Source: Anastatus disparis
Lineage: Eukaryota; Arthropoda; Insecta; Hymenoptera; Eupelmidae
Assembly (NCBI GenBank): GCA_017163975.1
Contig: JAFFSR010000251.1
Span: 1,302,001-1,366,000 of the forward strand
Direction of reading: 5' to 3'
DNA length: 64,000 nucleotides
In this document: positions 38,501 through 51,702 of the stretch, piece after piece
Layout of the letters: each line of letters opens with the position of its first letter
How positions within the stretch are numbered: position 1 is the stretch's first letter
Position numbers and translations under genes: made by a program
The notes under the pieces: generated by a model
What the model saw: only the letters and a program-made list of their open reading frames with translations
Database searches by the model: none
What the model was told of the DNA's origin: nothing

Positions 38501-41500
38501 TTACGCTATTAAACGAGATACGCAGAGAGATGGCCGGTGATTAATTAGGATTTTTAACTAATCTTATTTTTACTCTTTTCGCTTATCAAAATTATCAGTA
38601 CATCACTTTCTGTTACTCTATTTTTCGATGACTGTTTAGTTGTAAACATCAGCTGGGAAATATATATAGATGCACATGTATGAAAAACAATTACTTCTAC
38701 TATACGCTATTCCATTACTATTTCTCGTGTATGAATTAATCAATGACGGATAACAAATTACTGAAATAACTCAAACTCGTTTAATGTCATAATAACAAAA
38801 CGTCTATAGTGTCTGAATTTAAAAAAAAATTAAATTAAATTATCGGTTAAATTGATTCGAGATTTATGTAATGATTGTCACAAAGCAACAAAAAAAAAAT
38901 TACAACTTATTTATCAACGATTTTACATTATAACGCGAGCGTTTATTAATTTGTTTCATAAACAAAAAAGAAACTCCTCATCAGAAGCGACAATGTGTAG
39001 AAATATATTTATAAACTGTGACAAATTTTTCAGCAAAGAAATGCATTGACTCGCTCGAACCGCGACGAATTTTTTGTTATACAATTTCCCATTATTTTGT
39101 TACGGTAAACAATTTTATAACAATGAAGTTTGATTTTTTCTTTGTTTTTTAAATATAATTAAATCTTCAATTGAGTACGTTATTAACAAAATCAGGGTCT
39201 ATTCAGAAAATAAAACTGCAGGATTGAAAGTTTTAAGAAATTAAAAAGTGTACATTTTCATAATAATTAAAAAAAAAAGTATCAATACATGCATAATAAA
39301 GCGCTATAAAAATATTAAAAATCAAAGAACATCCACGCTATCGAAAATACATGCAAATAAAAAAAAACCAAGAAATGGCTTTAGAATAAAATTCAAAAAG
39401 GTTATGTAAGATCGTTATGATTAAATATTCATTCTTATCGAATAAAGTATAATCCGAGCTCTTGTAATGCTCTTTTTATTTATGCCTTAGAATATGTAAA
39501 GGAAAATTTAAAACATTCAAAACTCGGAATTTATATGCAAGAGCGTTGCATCCGCATTCTAAATCAATATTTGTTTTGATTTCATCCAAAAAATTTTTTG
39601 CCCCTTGTCTGAAGAATTTTTTTTCACCTCGGTTCCGTCTTATTAAAATGTAAGATTGGCTTGATAATATAAAAAAAATTATTTGAGAACTAAAATGTTT
39701 CTCGTCTCGGTTCGTGATAATTTTTTGTTTTGCGAGAGAAAAAAAATACACGACGAAACAGGATTTCCAGACAATGACACAAGTTTGAAGAAATATTTAA
39801 CTTTATACTTCGTCGATACTTCACAAACTGTAAACTGTTTTCATCAACTGATCGATACGAGGAAAAATTTTTAAAAAAACTTACCGTATTTATTACTTAC
39901 CTATGATAGTTTATCAAATTATCCCAACGTACAATCGCGTATTTATATAAAAAAAAAAACTAAAAAATAAAAAGTTCCTTGAGTTACTAAAATAACTGAT
40001 ATTTTGCATAATTTTCTCAGAAATGTTAAAGTCATCATAATTACGTGTATATCATAGAGTAATTTATGCGTGCGAATATATGCATACAAAATATAAAAAG
40101 CCCAATTAGAAGCGGATGAATTAATTTTAGCGTTATTAATATTCGCTCGATTATTATCATTTATGTTAATTTCATTTTGGAACATGAAAAAAAAAACTTT
40201 TTTTTTTATTCTAAACGAGCAATTGATATATTTGTGCGTTATCGCGACGCATAGCGTAACGAAAAAAAAAATAAAGAACATTAAAAAAAAATTGATAAAA
40301 GCCCATGGCAGAAGGTTAAATTTGTCGTGAGTGTATATGTGTGTACGAAAAGCATCTGAATAAATGCGCGGGAATAAATTTACATATTAAATCGCACACA
40401 CTTGGGTTATTCCAAATGATAGAAAGAAAGAAAAAATATAGTTTTTAAATTTGTTCTTCTTGCCTCTTTGTCTTTCGTTTGTGCTAAAAAGTTTTAATTT
40501 TGAACCGATTTCAGCGCTATTCATTTTGTCATTATTGGAGCGTTTCTTTAAGAGAAAAGCGTCTATTTTTTAAAATTTATTCGAATTTAAGAATTCTATC
40601 GTTATTGTTGCTTAATAAAATGAAAAATTTTTTTTATTTATATTCGCATTACTTATAATATATCCAAAAATATTATCCTGACAATTAAAATGATATTTTT
40701 GTATGGAAACATTGTAATAATAATTAAAAAGTAAAATTTGATTTTATGAAACTTATTTTCTTATAACGAAATTTTAAAAAAACATCTAAAACCTACTTTT
40801 GAACATTATTTTATTGTTTTGATAAATATTATCGTAATATGGAATATATATAAAATAACATGACACATGTGTTACATTAGGTAAATTAACTTATTCATGC
40901 AAATATATTAATGAAATTAAAAAATTTTTTTAAAGTTTACATTTTATTCATTTTTTAAAACCATAAAAAAAATAAAAGATTTAAGAAAGTAAAAATAAAA
41001 CATGTATATTTTTACTCTGTAGCATTGAGAGCTTTATTAGATATGCAGCTCGTGTGGCACCAGTGCAAAAATACATAGGTACACCTGTATTCTCGGTATC
41101 AAAAGGGCAAGAATTGAAAAGTATATTTAATATACAGTGCGCGTAGTTGTGTAAATTTTTTAAAGGAACAGGAAAAAATCTTATCCGACTAAAATAGAAA
41201 AGAAATATTCTTGGGTAAGTTAATGACAGCATAAAATATGAGAAAAACCCCATAAATATAAATCTCCTATTTGTATTACATACATTTGACGCACTTAATC
41301 CGTAAGTTTGTAGACATGAAGATTAATCAAGGACATTTTTATTGAAAAATGAATTTAAGTTTATAATAGTAGTTCTGAAAATTTATAGTCAAACTAATTT
41401 CATATTCACATTGTTAATAAATAAGTAAATATCTATATATATATAAATATATAATGTTCTATTTTTTAAAAGTTTAAAACAAACAGCAAGTATCATTTTT

Positions 41501-41842
41501 TATTTTTGAATTTAATGTATAGAAACGTTAATGATCACAGAGATTTTATTTAAAAAATTCCATTTTTATTAATAATTAATTATTTTGGTTTTTTTTCGAT
41601 ATCCAAAAACCATTATACTTTTCCATTGAGAATTATTATAACATTGATTTTTTATTGGCTTTTAAAATTAATTACACAATTGTCTTTTGAAAAACGATCC
41701 AGAAATGGATAGCGTGCTGACACCTGTAGATTTATTTTAGAACGTTCAAAGTTTCAACTTGTAATTTTATCATTTTACTTATAGCATGACATGACTTCGT
41801 GCAATAATTCGAATTTCTAAGTGTAAATAACGGCAAACGCTG
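35501..41842. other. AT-rich intergenic DNA between dimm and the LRR gene
   Basis: No convincing gene. ORFs of 60-112 codons appear (38094-38345, 38852-39049, 39476-39751, 39943-40281) but their composition follows the AT bias and no domain or splice context appears. A GC-richer patch at 41020-41150 is open on both strands and is listed separately. Confidence 0.6.
40981..41253. other. patch open on both strands, possible exon or pseudogene fragment
   Basis: On the minus strand an ORF of 90 codons covers 40981-41253 (contains CPFDTENTGVPMYFCTGA). On the plus strand the frame ending in TAG near 41144 reads RYAARVAPVQKYIGTPVF, which is at least as protein-like. The strands cannot be separated by eye and no family is recognisable. 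Possible gene fragment. Confidence 0.2.
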
Positions 41843-44132
41843 ATGGAGATTGAAAACTGTTTAACCGAAAAAGGTAACATAATTGAATTAAAAATCATAT
41901 AATTATTCATATATACATAAAAAGTAATTTATTCAAGCTTAAATTATTATGTTATAAAAATATTAAGTTCATGTAAAAGCATTAATATTCCAATTGCTCC
42001 GATGTTGTTATATTCTAACCTCTAAATAAATCAAAATAATAAAACGTTAATATAAATTATTTGATAATTTACAGACATGTCACGCAAACGAAGAACAAAG
42101 AAATTGAGAAAAAAGACTAGACAAGAAAGAAATCATAGAGTATCAATTATTGAGCCAAAGGAAAACATGAAAATAGAAAATTCTACAAATGAGGTTTATA
42201 ACATGTTAGATTTAAGTAATTTGTCACAATCTAGTCAAGTATTGATGAGTTACGAAAATATAAATCAACTCCAAAAAGATTTGACTGAACTAGAAATATC
42301 TAATAATAATTTTACGGAACTTTCAGAATTGTTTAACCTTCTTAACAATTTAAAAAAATTAGTTATTAATAAAAATACTTTGAAATCACTACCCAATGCC
42401 GTTGGTGAACTGAAGAATCTACGTATTTTAAATCTAAGTGATAATCAACTTGCACAACTGCCAGATAATTTAAGTGATTTGAAAAATTTAGAAATTTTAG
42501 ATTTAAGTAACAATGAGTTAGAAAATTTACCATTTGCATATATAAAATTGCAAAGATTAAAAGAACTTAATATTTCTGGTAACAAATTCAACTCGATTCC
42601 TTCATGTGTTGAAAATGGATTACAAACTCTAAGAACTTTTAATATTTCTCAAAACATTGATGCAAAAATAAATATTATACCATGTAGCAAGTATTTAGAA
42701 AGATTTTATGCTAGAAAAAACAATAATTGTAATAAATTTCCTGATTGGATTTTAACATCTAAATTTTTTAATTTAAAAGAAGTTGATCTTGAGAAGACAC
42801 ATTTTGATATTTATCGTTTAGTGGATAAAGAAGGAGATTTATGTATTACATCTCTCTCAATGGGTTGCTCTAGTTTAACAAGTCCGCTGTTAGAAATGAT
42901 AATTAAAAATATGGTTAATCTTCAAAAAATTAATGTGGGAAACGAAAACGTGCATAAACCTGGAAATATTCTTAGAAATATTCCTATTCATTCATTAAAG
43001 CATCCACAATTAATTACAGAAATGAATTTTCGAGCAACTTCAATATCTATAGTTCCAGCAGAAATAAAACAATTATACAATTTAGAAAAATTGGATCTTG
43101 GTTTGAATTCTATAACCTGGTTTCCTGAGGAATTTTGTGAATTACAGAAGTTACAATATTTAAAAATTGATGGGAATGGAATAATTATGTTACCAGAAAA
43201 CATTGGTAATTTAAAATGTCTGAAAGAATTAAGAGCCCAAGATAATTCTATACCAAGATTGCCAAAATCGTTTAATAATTTAATAAATCTCAAGTATTTA
43301 GATATGTACAATAATATATTGGAAGAATTTCCTGAAATACTTAATGAAATGGATAATTTACAAGGTTTAGACTTTGAAATGAATTATTTTGAAACTGATG
43401 ATATAAAGGTTAGTATTTAATACACTAAAATTTAAGTTTATAAAATTTCTTTAATATCTAAAATTCAATTATTTAATGTTTAAAATTTGATTATTTTATG
43501 ATCTAGATTGGAGAAATTGCATACTTGAATTTTCGAACAACATTCAAATTTGATATCCTAGATGAATTAGAAAAAAACAGAACTATTGGTACTAAGCAAA
43601 AAGAGTCAGTTCCAAGCGACAACTCTGAAGAAGGATCATACTCAACTAATTACTACTCGTAATAAATATTTTATGCAGATATTAATTATTAAAAAATAAT
43701 AGATAGTATGATAAAAATGTAATATAATATTTATTTCAATCTTTACAGTTCAGAGAATTCAAGTGATGAAGAAAAAAAAGAAATTTCGGAGGATGAAAGT
43801 TCTGTTGAAAATTGGGATACTGAGCATGATACAGATGATGAATTTGATCCAAATAGTATGTTATTTTAAAAAATTTTTATATTATAGTCTAAATTAAATT
43901 TTCGTCAAAATTTTGTTATATAAATTTTTTGTTATGTTTAGATTACCAAACTGTTATAAGTTATCCATATAAACCACGTTCTTCTACAAAACAATACCTG
44001 CCTACAGAACCGGACAATTTTTGCCCTGCTGATTTACACTCAAGAAAAATCAAAGCTGAAGTAGCATCTATGCGTGCATATGGATCATTAAGATCGTTTA
44101 AAACAGAACAAGGACAGTTTGATGATGCTTGA
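41843..44132 (+). CDS. leucine-rich-repeat protein, 5 coding exons, 604 aa
   Basis: Exons 41843-41873, 42075-43408, 43507-43658, 43749-43855 and 43942-44132 join in frame to 604 residues. The 31-base first exon gives MEIENCLTEK and joins in frame through GAC to the ATG at 42077, which is the alternative start. Residues 12-30 are strongly basic (RKRRTKKLRKK), possibly a nuclear signal. About residues 60-450 hold roughly a dozen LRRs of the LxxLxLxxNxLxxLP type, as in SHOC-2/PIRL-like intracellular LRR proteins. An acidic Ser/Glu/Asp-rich tail follows and then a C-terminal segment of mixed sequence. There is no signal peptide or membrane segment, so it is probably an intracellular scaffold. I cannot assign an orthologue. 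Donors are GTAACA, GTTAGT, GTAATA and GTATGT. It is a compact gene with introns of about 80-200 bp. Confidence 0.88.
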
Positions 44133-46183
44133 TGCATCATTTATTTTTATAAAGTTCAGGTGATTAGAAGAATTAAAAATTTTTTTTTTATGATGAAAGA
44201 AAAAAAAAGATAATTATTTTATGATAAAAGAATCTCATCAAATGGTACAATTTTAGTTTATTGTCAAATGCAACATACGAAGAATCTCTAGTTGCAAAAG
44301 AAAAAACAATAAGTACATTATTTTTACACTCTAGACTTATAGAATAATGCATATTTTTAGATTTCAAAAAAGGCTGAATTATGTTATTATTATTATATAT
44401 AAATACTATAATCCTTTTTATTTGTACATAAAACTATACCCACTTCATTATGAAGGTGCTATCTCGTCGTTTGTTGTTTACGACGTAAAATTGTTGAATT
44501 TTTAAAAATATTTATGATTTACATTATCTTATCTTAATAATTGTACATTATATTCATGTTAATAATTAATAATGTTAATAATTTTTCTAAAGCTTAGTTT
44601 TAATTGAATCCTGCAATTGTTGATTAATTGCTCAATATTCATAAGATTAATTATTCATGAATAATAATGAAAACTTTTTAAATTAAGGTGCATTAGAGAT
44701 AAATTTATCATAATTTTAACTTCAAAGAAAAACTTATAAAATCTTTTTAATAATATACCAGTTTAAATATTCATTTTTAATTCAACAAGTTGACTGTAAT
44801 ACTACTGTTTTTTAAATATTTTTCACTCGAATGCAAGCTCACAAATTAAGTTGTCAAAATCGAATTACAGATATTGAAAAATCTTAATTCATAAATCGTA
44901 ACACTAATTTTATCCCATGATGACATGTAATAGATATTTAAAAAAATTAATATGATTTTTCATTAATAAAATCAATGATTCAAATAATCATCTAGAGTAA
45001 ATCAGAAGCAGACATGAAAATTATAATTTTGATTACTTTCTATAAAACTGTGTGGTATATAGAATTATAAAAATTAAAAATTTTATAAATTTGTAATAAA
45101 ATAAACAAATTTAAAAAGAATTACAAGCTTTGTTATTTCTTGTGACCATATTTTTTATTTTTGCATGTTAAACCAATAAGATAATTTAGTTATTAAGTGC
45201 GTTATTAATTTACTTATCAATTTATATAAAAAGTGTAAAATTTTAACCTTCCATATGAAAAGCATAAACAGCTATGAATCCCGAGATGTTTAACGAATCT
45301 TAATATTTCAATATCAATTTAATACTCTATACTTACCCTCTTCTCAATCAATAAGCCATACAAAAAAATATACAAAACTGTTACTTTGAATCATATGACC
45401 GATACGGTACTGTACAGTAAATTAAATTGGTAATAGAGAAAGAGAGGGAGAAAGAAAATAAAAAATTATGAAATTGTTTCTCCAGTTGATATTTTTAACG
45501 ATTGTCGATTGAAATCTGACAATAAAAACTGTTCGGCCCCCCTCTCTTTTATGGCCTTGTCCTCAACAACGCACTTCATCTTCCATTGGTCAAGGTCAAC
45601 TCCATCAAATTTAACCACCCCACCCGATTCCTGGGATGTATGTCTGCAAGCTAACATACAAATCATAAGCTTTCCAACAATCAAACCCACAATGGATCTC
45701 GAGCATTTTTTTTATACTCCAAGGATAGTTTCGTAGTGATATTTTCTAATAACTTCCTTGGATAAGTCTGTAAGTGGATAGATAGGGAAAAATTTCGAGT
45801 CGTAAGTAACATTTTAACTTATCAAAATCAAGATAATAGGTCAATTGTTAAAAATAATAAAAAGAACAATAAATTGATATTTTATAAGGTTTTTGTTGAA
45901 AATATGACGAATAATTATTTTATAAATATTCATTCTAATACATTTATATTATAATAATTTCTTACAATTATCTTTATTTTACGAAAATATATTTTATAGA
46001 TTTATAATTTTATTTAACTTACTCAAACGATAAAAATTAAGTGGTAACAGTATTTTTTTAAATCCTTATATTACATCAGTAGTAATTACATAATTTTTTA
46101 CTTTCCATTTAGTTATATACATTAACATTGTCTTCATTAACAATATTTTGTAATTTACACAATAGAATAATTATTTAACATAC
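44133..46183. other. intergenic region between LRR gene and gene A
   Basis: The two genes converge here (LRR gene +, gene A -). It holds their 3' untranslated regions, with AATAAA on the minus strand at 45973-45978 as a plausible end signal for gene A, and the gag-like ORF at 45466-45690. Otherwise AT-rich. Confidence 0.6.
45466..45690 (-). pseudogene. possible retroelement gag-like fragment
   Basis: A minus-strand frame of about 74 codons ends at TAA near 45466. The first true in-frame ATG is about ten codons in. The segment VVKFDGVDLDQWKMKCVVED resembles the N-terminal motif of Ty1/copia-type Gag (aromatic-Asp-Gly...Trp-Lys), but it lacks the rest. GC content is well above the flanks. No reverse transcriptase, LTR or CCHC motif is seen nearby, so this would be a small relic. 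A host exon is an alternative. Confidence 0.22.
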
Positions 46184-48119
46184 TTAATATAATTCATCGC
46201 TCTCAATATTTTCAATAATACATAGCAAATTTTCATCCTCTCCAGTAGCTTTATTATATGATAGTTTTTCATTTTCATATCGACACCTTGCAATTTTATT
46301 GACGATAAGAGCTCCAATGACAAAAGTAAGCATGAATACTAATATGGCAAAAAGTACTATAGTAATGATTTCGACTATATACCAGACGCTCTCCATATTT
46401 ATATCATCGAAATCGTTTGAGTCTGTTTCCGTTGTCACGGGAGAGCTAATGTCAAAATGATGATTTTAAATCGATGATTTATGCTTGTGACAATTTAATG
46501 CATTTCAAATAAAAATCATTTGAAATGGTAATTTTCAATAGATATAAAAATTGTTTTAAATTATACATAAGATTTAAAATAGAAGTAAATTGATATTACA
46601 ATGTATAAAAATATATTTTATATATAAACGAAATTTTCAACTGTCTAGACAGTACAAAACAAACTCTCAATGTCAAACGCAAATTCGAAAATTCATCGAT
46701 AATCAATAGGCAATTCCGAAAGCCAATCATAATACTCACTCTGTCGCTGTCATAATTTTCTTTTGTTCCTCTGCCAATTCAAACGGCTCGTCCAAAGATC
46801 TGAAAAGATCCTTGCCAAGTTCATTGAATGTTGTTTTGCCCAACCAATTAGCGAGATCGCTATGTCCGAGCTGTCTGAGTCGACGTTCGAGTACTTCGTG
46901 CGTTTTGCCGCGACCCTCGGAATAAGCAGCGTTCCAATGGAGTAATTGACGAAGACATGGAATATCTTTATTTACTCTGCGCTCTTTCTTAAATAAGATT
47001 TAATATTCAAATATAAGTGATACACGGGAATTTAAAGAAGATGGTATTAATGGAAGTAACTAAAGTTTTCTCAGAAGCGTGTTTGTTAAAAAACTTTTTT
47101 ACCAGATTTTTTCTTAATAGATTTTTTTAATTAACACATAGTTACGACAATATATTCCTCTATTTGTTACTTTAATATAGACATTTTATTATTTATTAAA
47201 ATAATTTTTTATTTTATACATTGTGATTTATATTGTACGGGATTATAGTATGATTAAATATTCTTTTCTATAATAAGAAAATATTTAAAAACTTTTTTTT
47301 AATTCTAAATTCAATGACTAAAACAGTTTTTTTTATTTTTATTCATTTAACGTTGCAGTATTTATGCTATCATTGCGATGCTAATTAGCGGCGGAGATTG
47401 TCAGTGCAATATGAACAAAGCATGTGTAACGTACAGAGGTGCTTATATCATTCGGCCGAGAACGAGATTCGAACTCGAGATTTCGAGATTATGAAGCTTT
47501 ACTGAGTGAGCCACTGACGACTTCAATGTGAATAATATTTCTAAAATAAGAAGTATGATTTTGCAAATTTCTCGAATAAAATATAAAAAGTTTGAAAAAA
47601 CATAAAATTTATATTATAATTAATTAAGCAGATTTTTTGTAGATTTTATTGAATTTTTACTGAAAAAATATTTTTATATGTTTATTTTTACTTATTGCTG
47701 TCTTTACATAATGTTATTATATTATTGGTTCATACCTGTTGATAATATTAATTAAATAAATATGTATATTTGAAAAATTTATGTAAATTCTGTCAAATTA
47801 TGATTGCTATCCTTAAACTATTACATATGCGAGGTGTTTCTAAAATTCTTACATAAACATCATCATGAAGAAATAATTGTAACTATTATTGCAATAACGA
47901 AAGCCTAAAAAATTCCAAAGTACCTGCATCATCCAAATTTTTCGGTAATTCATAACTGTCATAATGAAGCGCAGCAATGAGTCTACGACACTGAAAAAGC
48001 TCAAGTCTAGCAGCAACGTATTCTAATTCCGAAAGGTTTACGTCTATTGTGGCGCCAATCATATTTCTTCCACTTTCGCAAATTGACGTCAACAGGAGAA
48101 CTATCGTATAATAAATCAT
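46184..48119 (-). CDS. gene A: signal peptide - death domain - transmembrane protein, 230 aa
   Basis: Minus-strand exons 48119-47924, 46974-46740 and 46445-46184 join in frame to 230 residues. Residues 1-17 are a hydrophobic signal (MIYYTIVLLLTSICESG). Residues about 30-113 match the death-domain pattern: ELEYVAARL (helix 1), CRRLIAAL, the CLRQLLHW tryptophan motif and LERRLRQLGHSDLANWL for the last helices. A linker rich in Asp/Ser/Thr leads to a single transmembrane helix at about 167-192, then a 38-residue cytoplasmic tail. The predicted topology puts the death domain outside the cytoplasm, unlike Fas-, p75- or UNC5-type receptors. Donors are GCAG/GTACTT and ACAGA/GTGAGT. Other in-frame starts at 48143 and 48254 would extend the N-terminus; an acceptor-like GATTGCAG just upstream of 48133 favours the ATG at 48119. 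It lies 320 bp downstream of gene C on the same strand. The orthologue is not recognised. Confidence 0.72.
47345..47526 (-). repeat. tRNA-derived SINE (Met-like head)
   Basis: Read on the minus strand, an A-box-like TGGCTCACTCAGTA (47513-47500) and a B box GAGTTCGAATCTC (47476-47464) have tRNA spacing, with a CTTCATAATC anticodon-loop-like segment between them (CAT, Met type). The acceptor stem does not close, so it is not a functional tRNA gene; the head is followed by a GC-richer body to about 47345. It lies in intron 1 of gene A. Confidence 0.55.
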
Positions 48120-48441
48120 TCCTCGTGTATAAACTGCAATCATCAAATGCTTAGTTGGCCAATTGAGTATTGAGGTTAAGTTGTGCGTTAGTTTTATATT
48201 ATATACTTTAAAAAAATAAAAGAGCCAATGAAAAACATCTGAATATACACTCATATCTAAAAGTGTTCTTCAAAAATGTATACAAGGTAAAATCATTGAA
48301 TTTTCAAAGTATATAAGTTTATTTAAGAAATAATTTATTTTCTTATTAAAATATATAGTTAATACATACGAAAGATCTACAAAGCAAATATTAATCTAAA
48401 ATTTTTCTAAACCTAATTCCGTTAACTTAATCCTTAATCAT

Positions 48442-51232
48442 TTATTTTCGACGTTTTTTATTCTTCTTCTTTTTCTTCTTACTGCAAGGAGAGCAGCCAA
48501 CTTTTTGTGACTCATCTTCAGTTTGAATTAAGCCGTTCGCACGGCTATCTTGAGTGGCCGTGTCAATCATTCTGTTAGGACTTCTCTTTTTTCGCTTTTT
48601 ACGTGATATAAAATTGTAGTCCCCACCTTCGACGTCAAATAAATTACTGTTATTCCTGAAAATTATTATCGTTTGAAATAATGAAAATTTTCAAATTTAA
48701 CGTTCAAATACTTTTTTTTATGCGATTATGCAGGAAGCCGTGCCATTCAGTCTAAAGCTCATTTTTTCGAATATCTTGGACTATTTTGTTGGAATTTTAA
48801 GATTTTTTTAAAGCAAATCAAATTTGTTTAAAAAGTATATAATTTTAAAACAAATAATTCTAAGAGTTTGTAGCGTCAGGAAAATTGGAATTAAAATCTT
48901 TGAATTTTATTTTAACTTTTGAACCAATATGTATTTTTAAACATATGTTTCTTAAGCCGAAAGGTTTTGATCCCAATTTTGTTGTTTTAGTAAAAATTGT
49001 CAAGAATTGTTGGTTCAACAGCAATAAACTTTTAAAGCAAATTCAATTTTTTTTTTTAAAAGGCATTAAAATTTCTAAAAAATTCAGATATGATTGATTT
49101 TTGTATTCCAAAGCTTATAAAATTGAAGATTTCTATTAATTTTCATAATAAACAAAGTTAAAAAAAGTATTCGGAAAATTTTGAGCTCAAATACTTTTTT
49201 AGTTCTGCTTTGAACTTATCGACCGTTCAATTCCAAAACTTTAACTTTTTTTATATCTTTATATAAGACAACATCTCCAGCAATTTAAAAACAATCCGTA
49301 ATACAAAGTTCTAACGCTTCTGGTAAGTAAAAGAGGTATTCGAAAAAATTATTGAAAAAATTCTTATAAATTTTGAAAATTTTAATGAATTTAATAAATA
49401 TTAGTCTACATTTAAATTACTTAGTATTTAATTAGTGAATTAAAAGTCATATCAGCGGAAAAAAATTAAAAGATAATAAAAACATTGTAATAATATAAAA
49501 AGAAAAATCTATACATTTCTCTTACTTGGACTTTTTTTTACCAAACGGCCAACATCTCCTGCAACAGGCTACTAGACGATTTCTCAAAAACAATGCACAG
49601 CAGCAGGCGACAAGTATAATAACGCCAAGCGCAGAAAGAACAAATGAAAATCGTAATTTCGTGCACAGGTGTTCTGGAATATGCAAAACCAGAAAATTTC
49701 AAATAATTTTCTAAAAAATATTTTTCGTTCGTAGGGTTGTCTAAAATTTTATGAATTGCGAGATCGTGTTTATACGGATTAAACAAATGGAAAAGTTATT
49801 TACCCCATGTAGAGTCAGCAAAATCATCTTCTTTGGACCTTCTCTTTTTGCTTTTACGACGTTTCTTTTTTTCCACTTCAGAATCTGTATCGCTTCCACC
49901 CTCCTCATACCTATGTATATATGTTTAAACAACCAAATATTATTTTTGTAAATTTTTTTTTGTAACAATCATTGCTGCGTTTTAATTAGTTTTTTCAATC
50001 ATTTTTCAAATTTATCACAAAGAATAATGGATGAACAAAAAAATTAATTTCCGTTCAACGAATGAAATGATCAATAAAGAAATTTTGCCATCTTTTATTT
50101 AAAAATGAGTTGAGCTTTTTTTCATTATCCGATAATTATAAAAAAAAAATATCTAAAGTAATTTTTTTAAAAAAATGAATTTTATATTTTAAATTAAAAA
50201 ATTTAAAGTGTCTATATTATGTTGGAACAGTTTTACATAAAAGTTCTATTATTAATAATCACTTTACAAACGGTGATTGATCCGCCGTTAGAATATCGCT
50301 ATTGCTAATATCAAGCTCTTCATTTTTATTATCAATCCTTGACACGGGCTTTTTATCGCTTGGCTCTTGATTTGATTTAGATTCCTTTTTAAGTCTCAAT
50401 TTAGCTTGTTGTCTTAGATCGGCGATGTAAGCAGGTTGAAATACTGGACTTAAACGTACAGGACTGAAATAAAAATTACCCAATGCTGGCATCTTCGCTT
50501 CCTCGCTATTGAGCATCAGCATCTTTATTCATATAAACGTGAGCGTGCACTGGTTTAACGTCTCACATAAACATCTAAAGAACGACCAAACTGAGCTCTT
50601 TTATAATAACTTGATTATTTGTATAGAAAATATTGAAATATATAAAAAAATGAGCGCGTCATACCTGCCATTCGATTTATATACCGTTCCCCCCCCGTTT
50701 TGCACAAGCCCTCACCAACGAGCGTCGACCGCTTTCCGTTATCTTTTTGAGGTTATTTTCTCGTGCTCATTAGAGACGTAACTAAGATTATACAAAAATT
50801 GTTTATACCACTAATGAATCTAATCTTTCCAGTACTTATTTATAATAAATAATAAAAATAATTTAAACACATTTAGTTTTTCGAATTTTAGTTTTTAATA
50901 TAGTAAAATCTTATTAAACTTTTTAATACTTTAAATGTTGAATTAAACTCTTGTTTTTGAAACCGGCCTAAACGTACACGTTCAATTTCAAACTTATTAT
51001 ACATATAAAACGTTTATTATTTTTATTTTTCTATAGTTAAATTATACTTCAAAATATTAAAAATTTTTTGTATTATTGATTAGCTTAAACCTATCTTAAT
51101 GTATTAAAATATCGGAGCACACGGGCGTAACTTACCTATATTGATGATTAGAATCCATACAAAGAAAATTAAGCAGACGTAGAAAAATGGACTAACAAGA
51201 TTTTTTTTTAATAATAAAATTGAAAAGCTCAT
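48442..51232 (-). CDS. gene C: signal/anchor - single TM - lysine-rich protein, about 287 aa
   Basis: Minus-strand exons 51232-51136, 50765-50716, 50522-50268, 49903-49804, 49673-49526 and 48655-48442 join in frame. The last four are well supported; the second (50 bases, weak acceptor) is tentative. Residues 1-32 are a hydrophobic signal or anchor (FFYVCLIFFVWILIINI) ending in a perfect GTAAGT donor. The middle is charged (KKKRRKSKKRRS near residues 145-157). One transmembrane helix lies at 176-197, rich in small residues and cysteines (VACCCALFL), then CCRRCWPFGKKK, suggestive of palmitoylation. The tail ends in KKKKKKNKKRRK. If the first exons are wrong, the protein starts at ATG 50522 and lacks the signal. 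No enzyme domain. It shares its architecture with gene B, which diverges from it. Function unknown. Confidence 0.6.
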
Positions 51233-51702
51233 TTTATCTGTTGTTACAAAAATAAATTTAATTTCAAATATAAGATTAGTCGAGTGTAAGATTTATTTAT
51301 AGGGAAACATAAAAATTTATCTAATGATTTCATAATTTGAAGTACATAATTATTCTTTAAAATTAAAAGTACACGGAAAACTTATTACATAAATAATAAA
51401 AGCTATAAATGACATGCAGTACCTGCAATCTAACACTTTATTTAATTACACTCTACATTATTTTTAATATAAAAATGAAATATTAATCCAGAAAAAATAC
51501 ACATTAAGTTATACATATTAGGTTATAAAATTCTGTAATCACGTTTACTACAGTTTTCAGAATCATTATTGACATATTTCAATAAGCTCCACAATTTTCG
51601 GCTGCATTCAAGTTACAACTATCCGAGCAGCCATGAGGTCTTTTAACATTTTAATGACTTCTCTTTTAATTTAGAATAAGTTATATTTAATTAAATCTTA
51701 AG
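51233..51702. promoter_or_regulatory. shared divergent promoter region of genes C and B
   Basis: The 470-bp gap between the two opposing start codons (minus strand 51232, plus strand 51703) has no ORF of note. It must hold both promoters if the first-exon calls are right. I see no convincing TATA/Inr pair; a GC-richer stretch lies at 51595-51645. Confidence 0.4.

Noticed and set aside
42988..43311. 107-codon minus-strand ORF
   Set aside because: Antisense of the LRR repeats.
46763..46945. 60-codon + strand ORF
   Set aside because: It is the antisense shadow of the gene A death-domain exon, whose minus-strand translation fits a known fold and correct splice phases.
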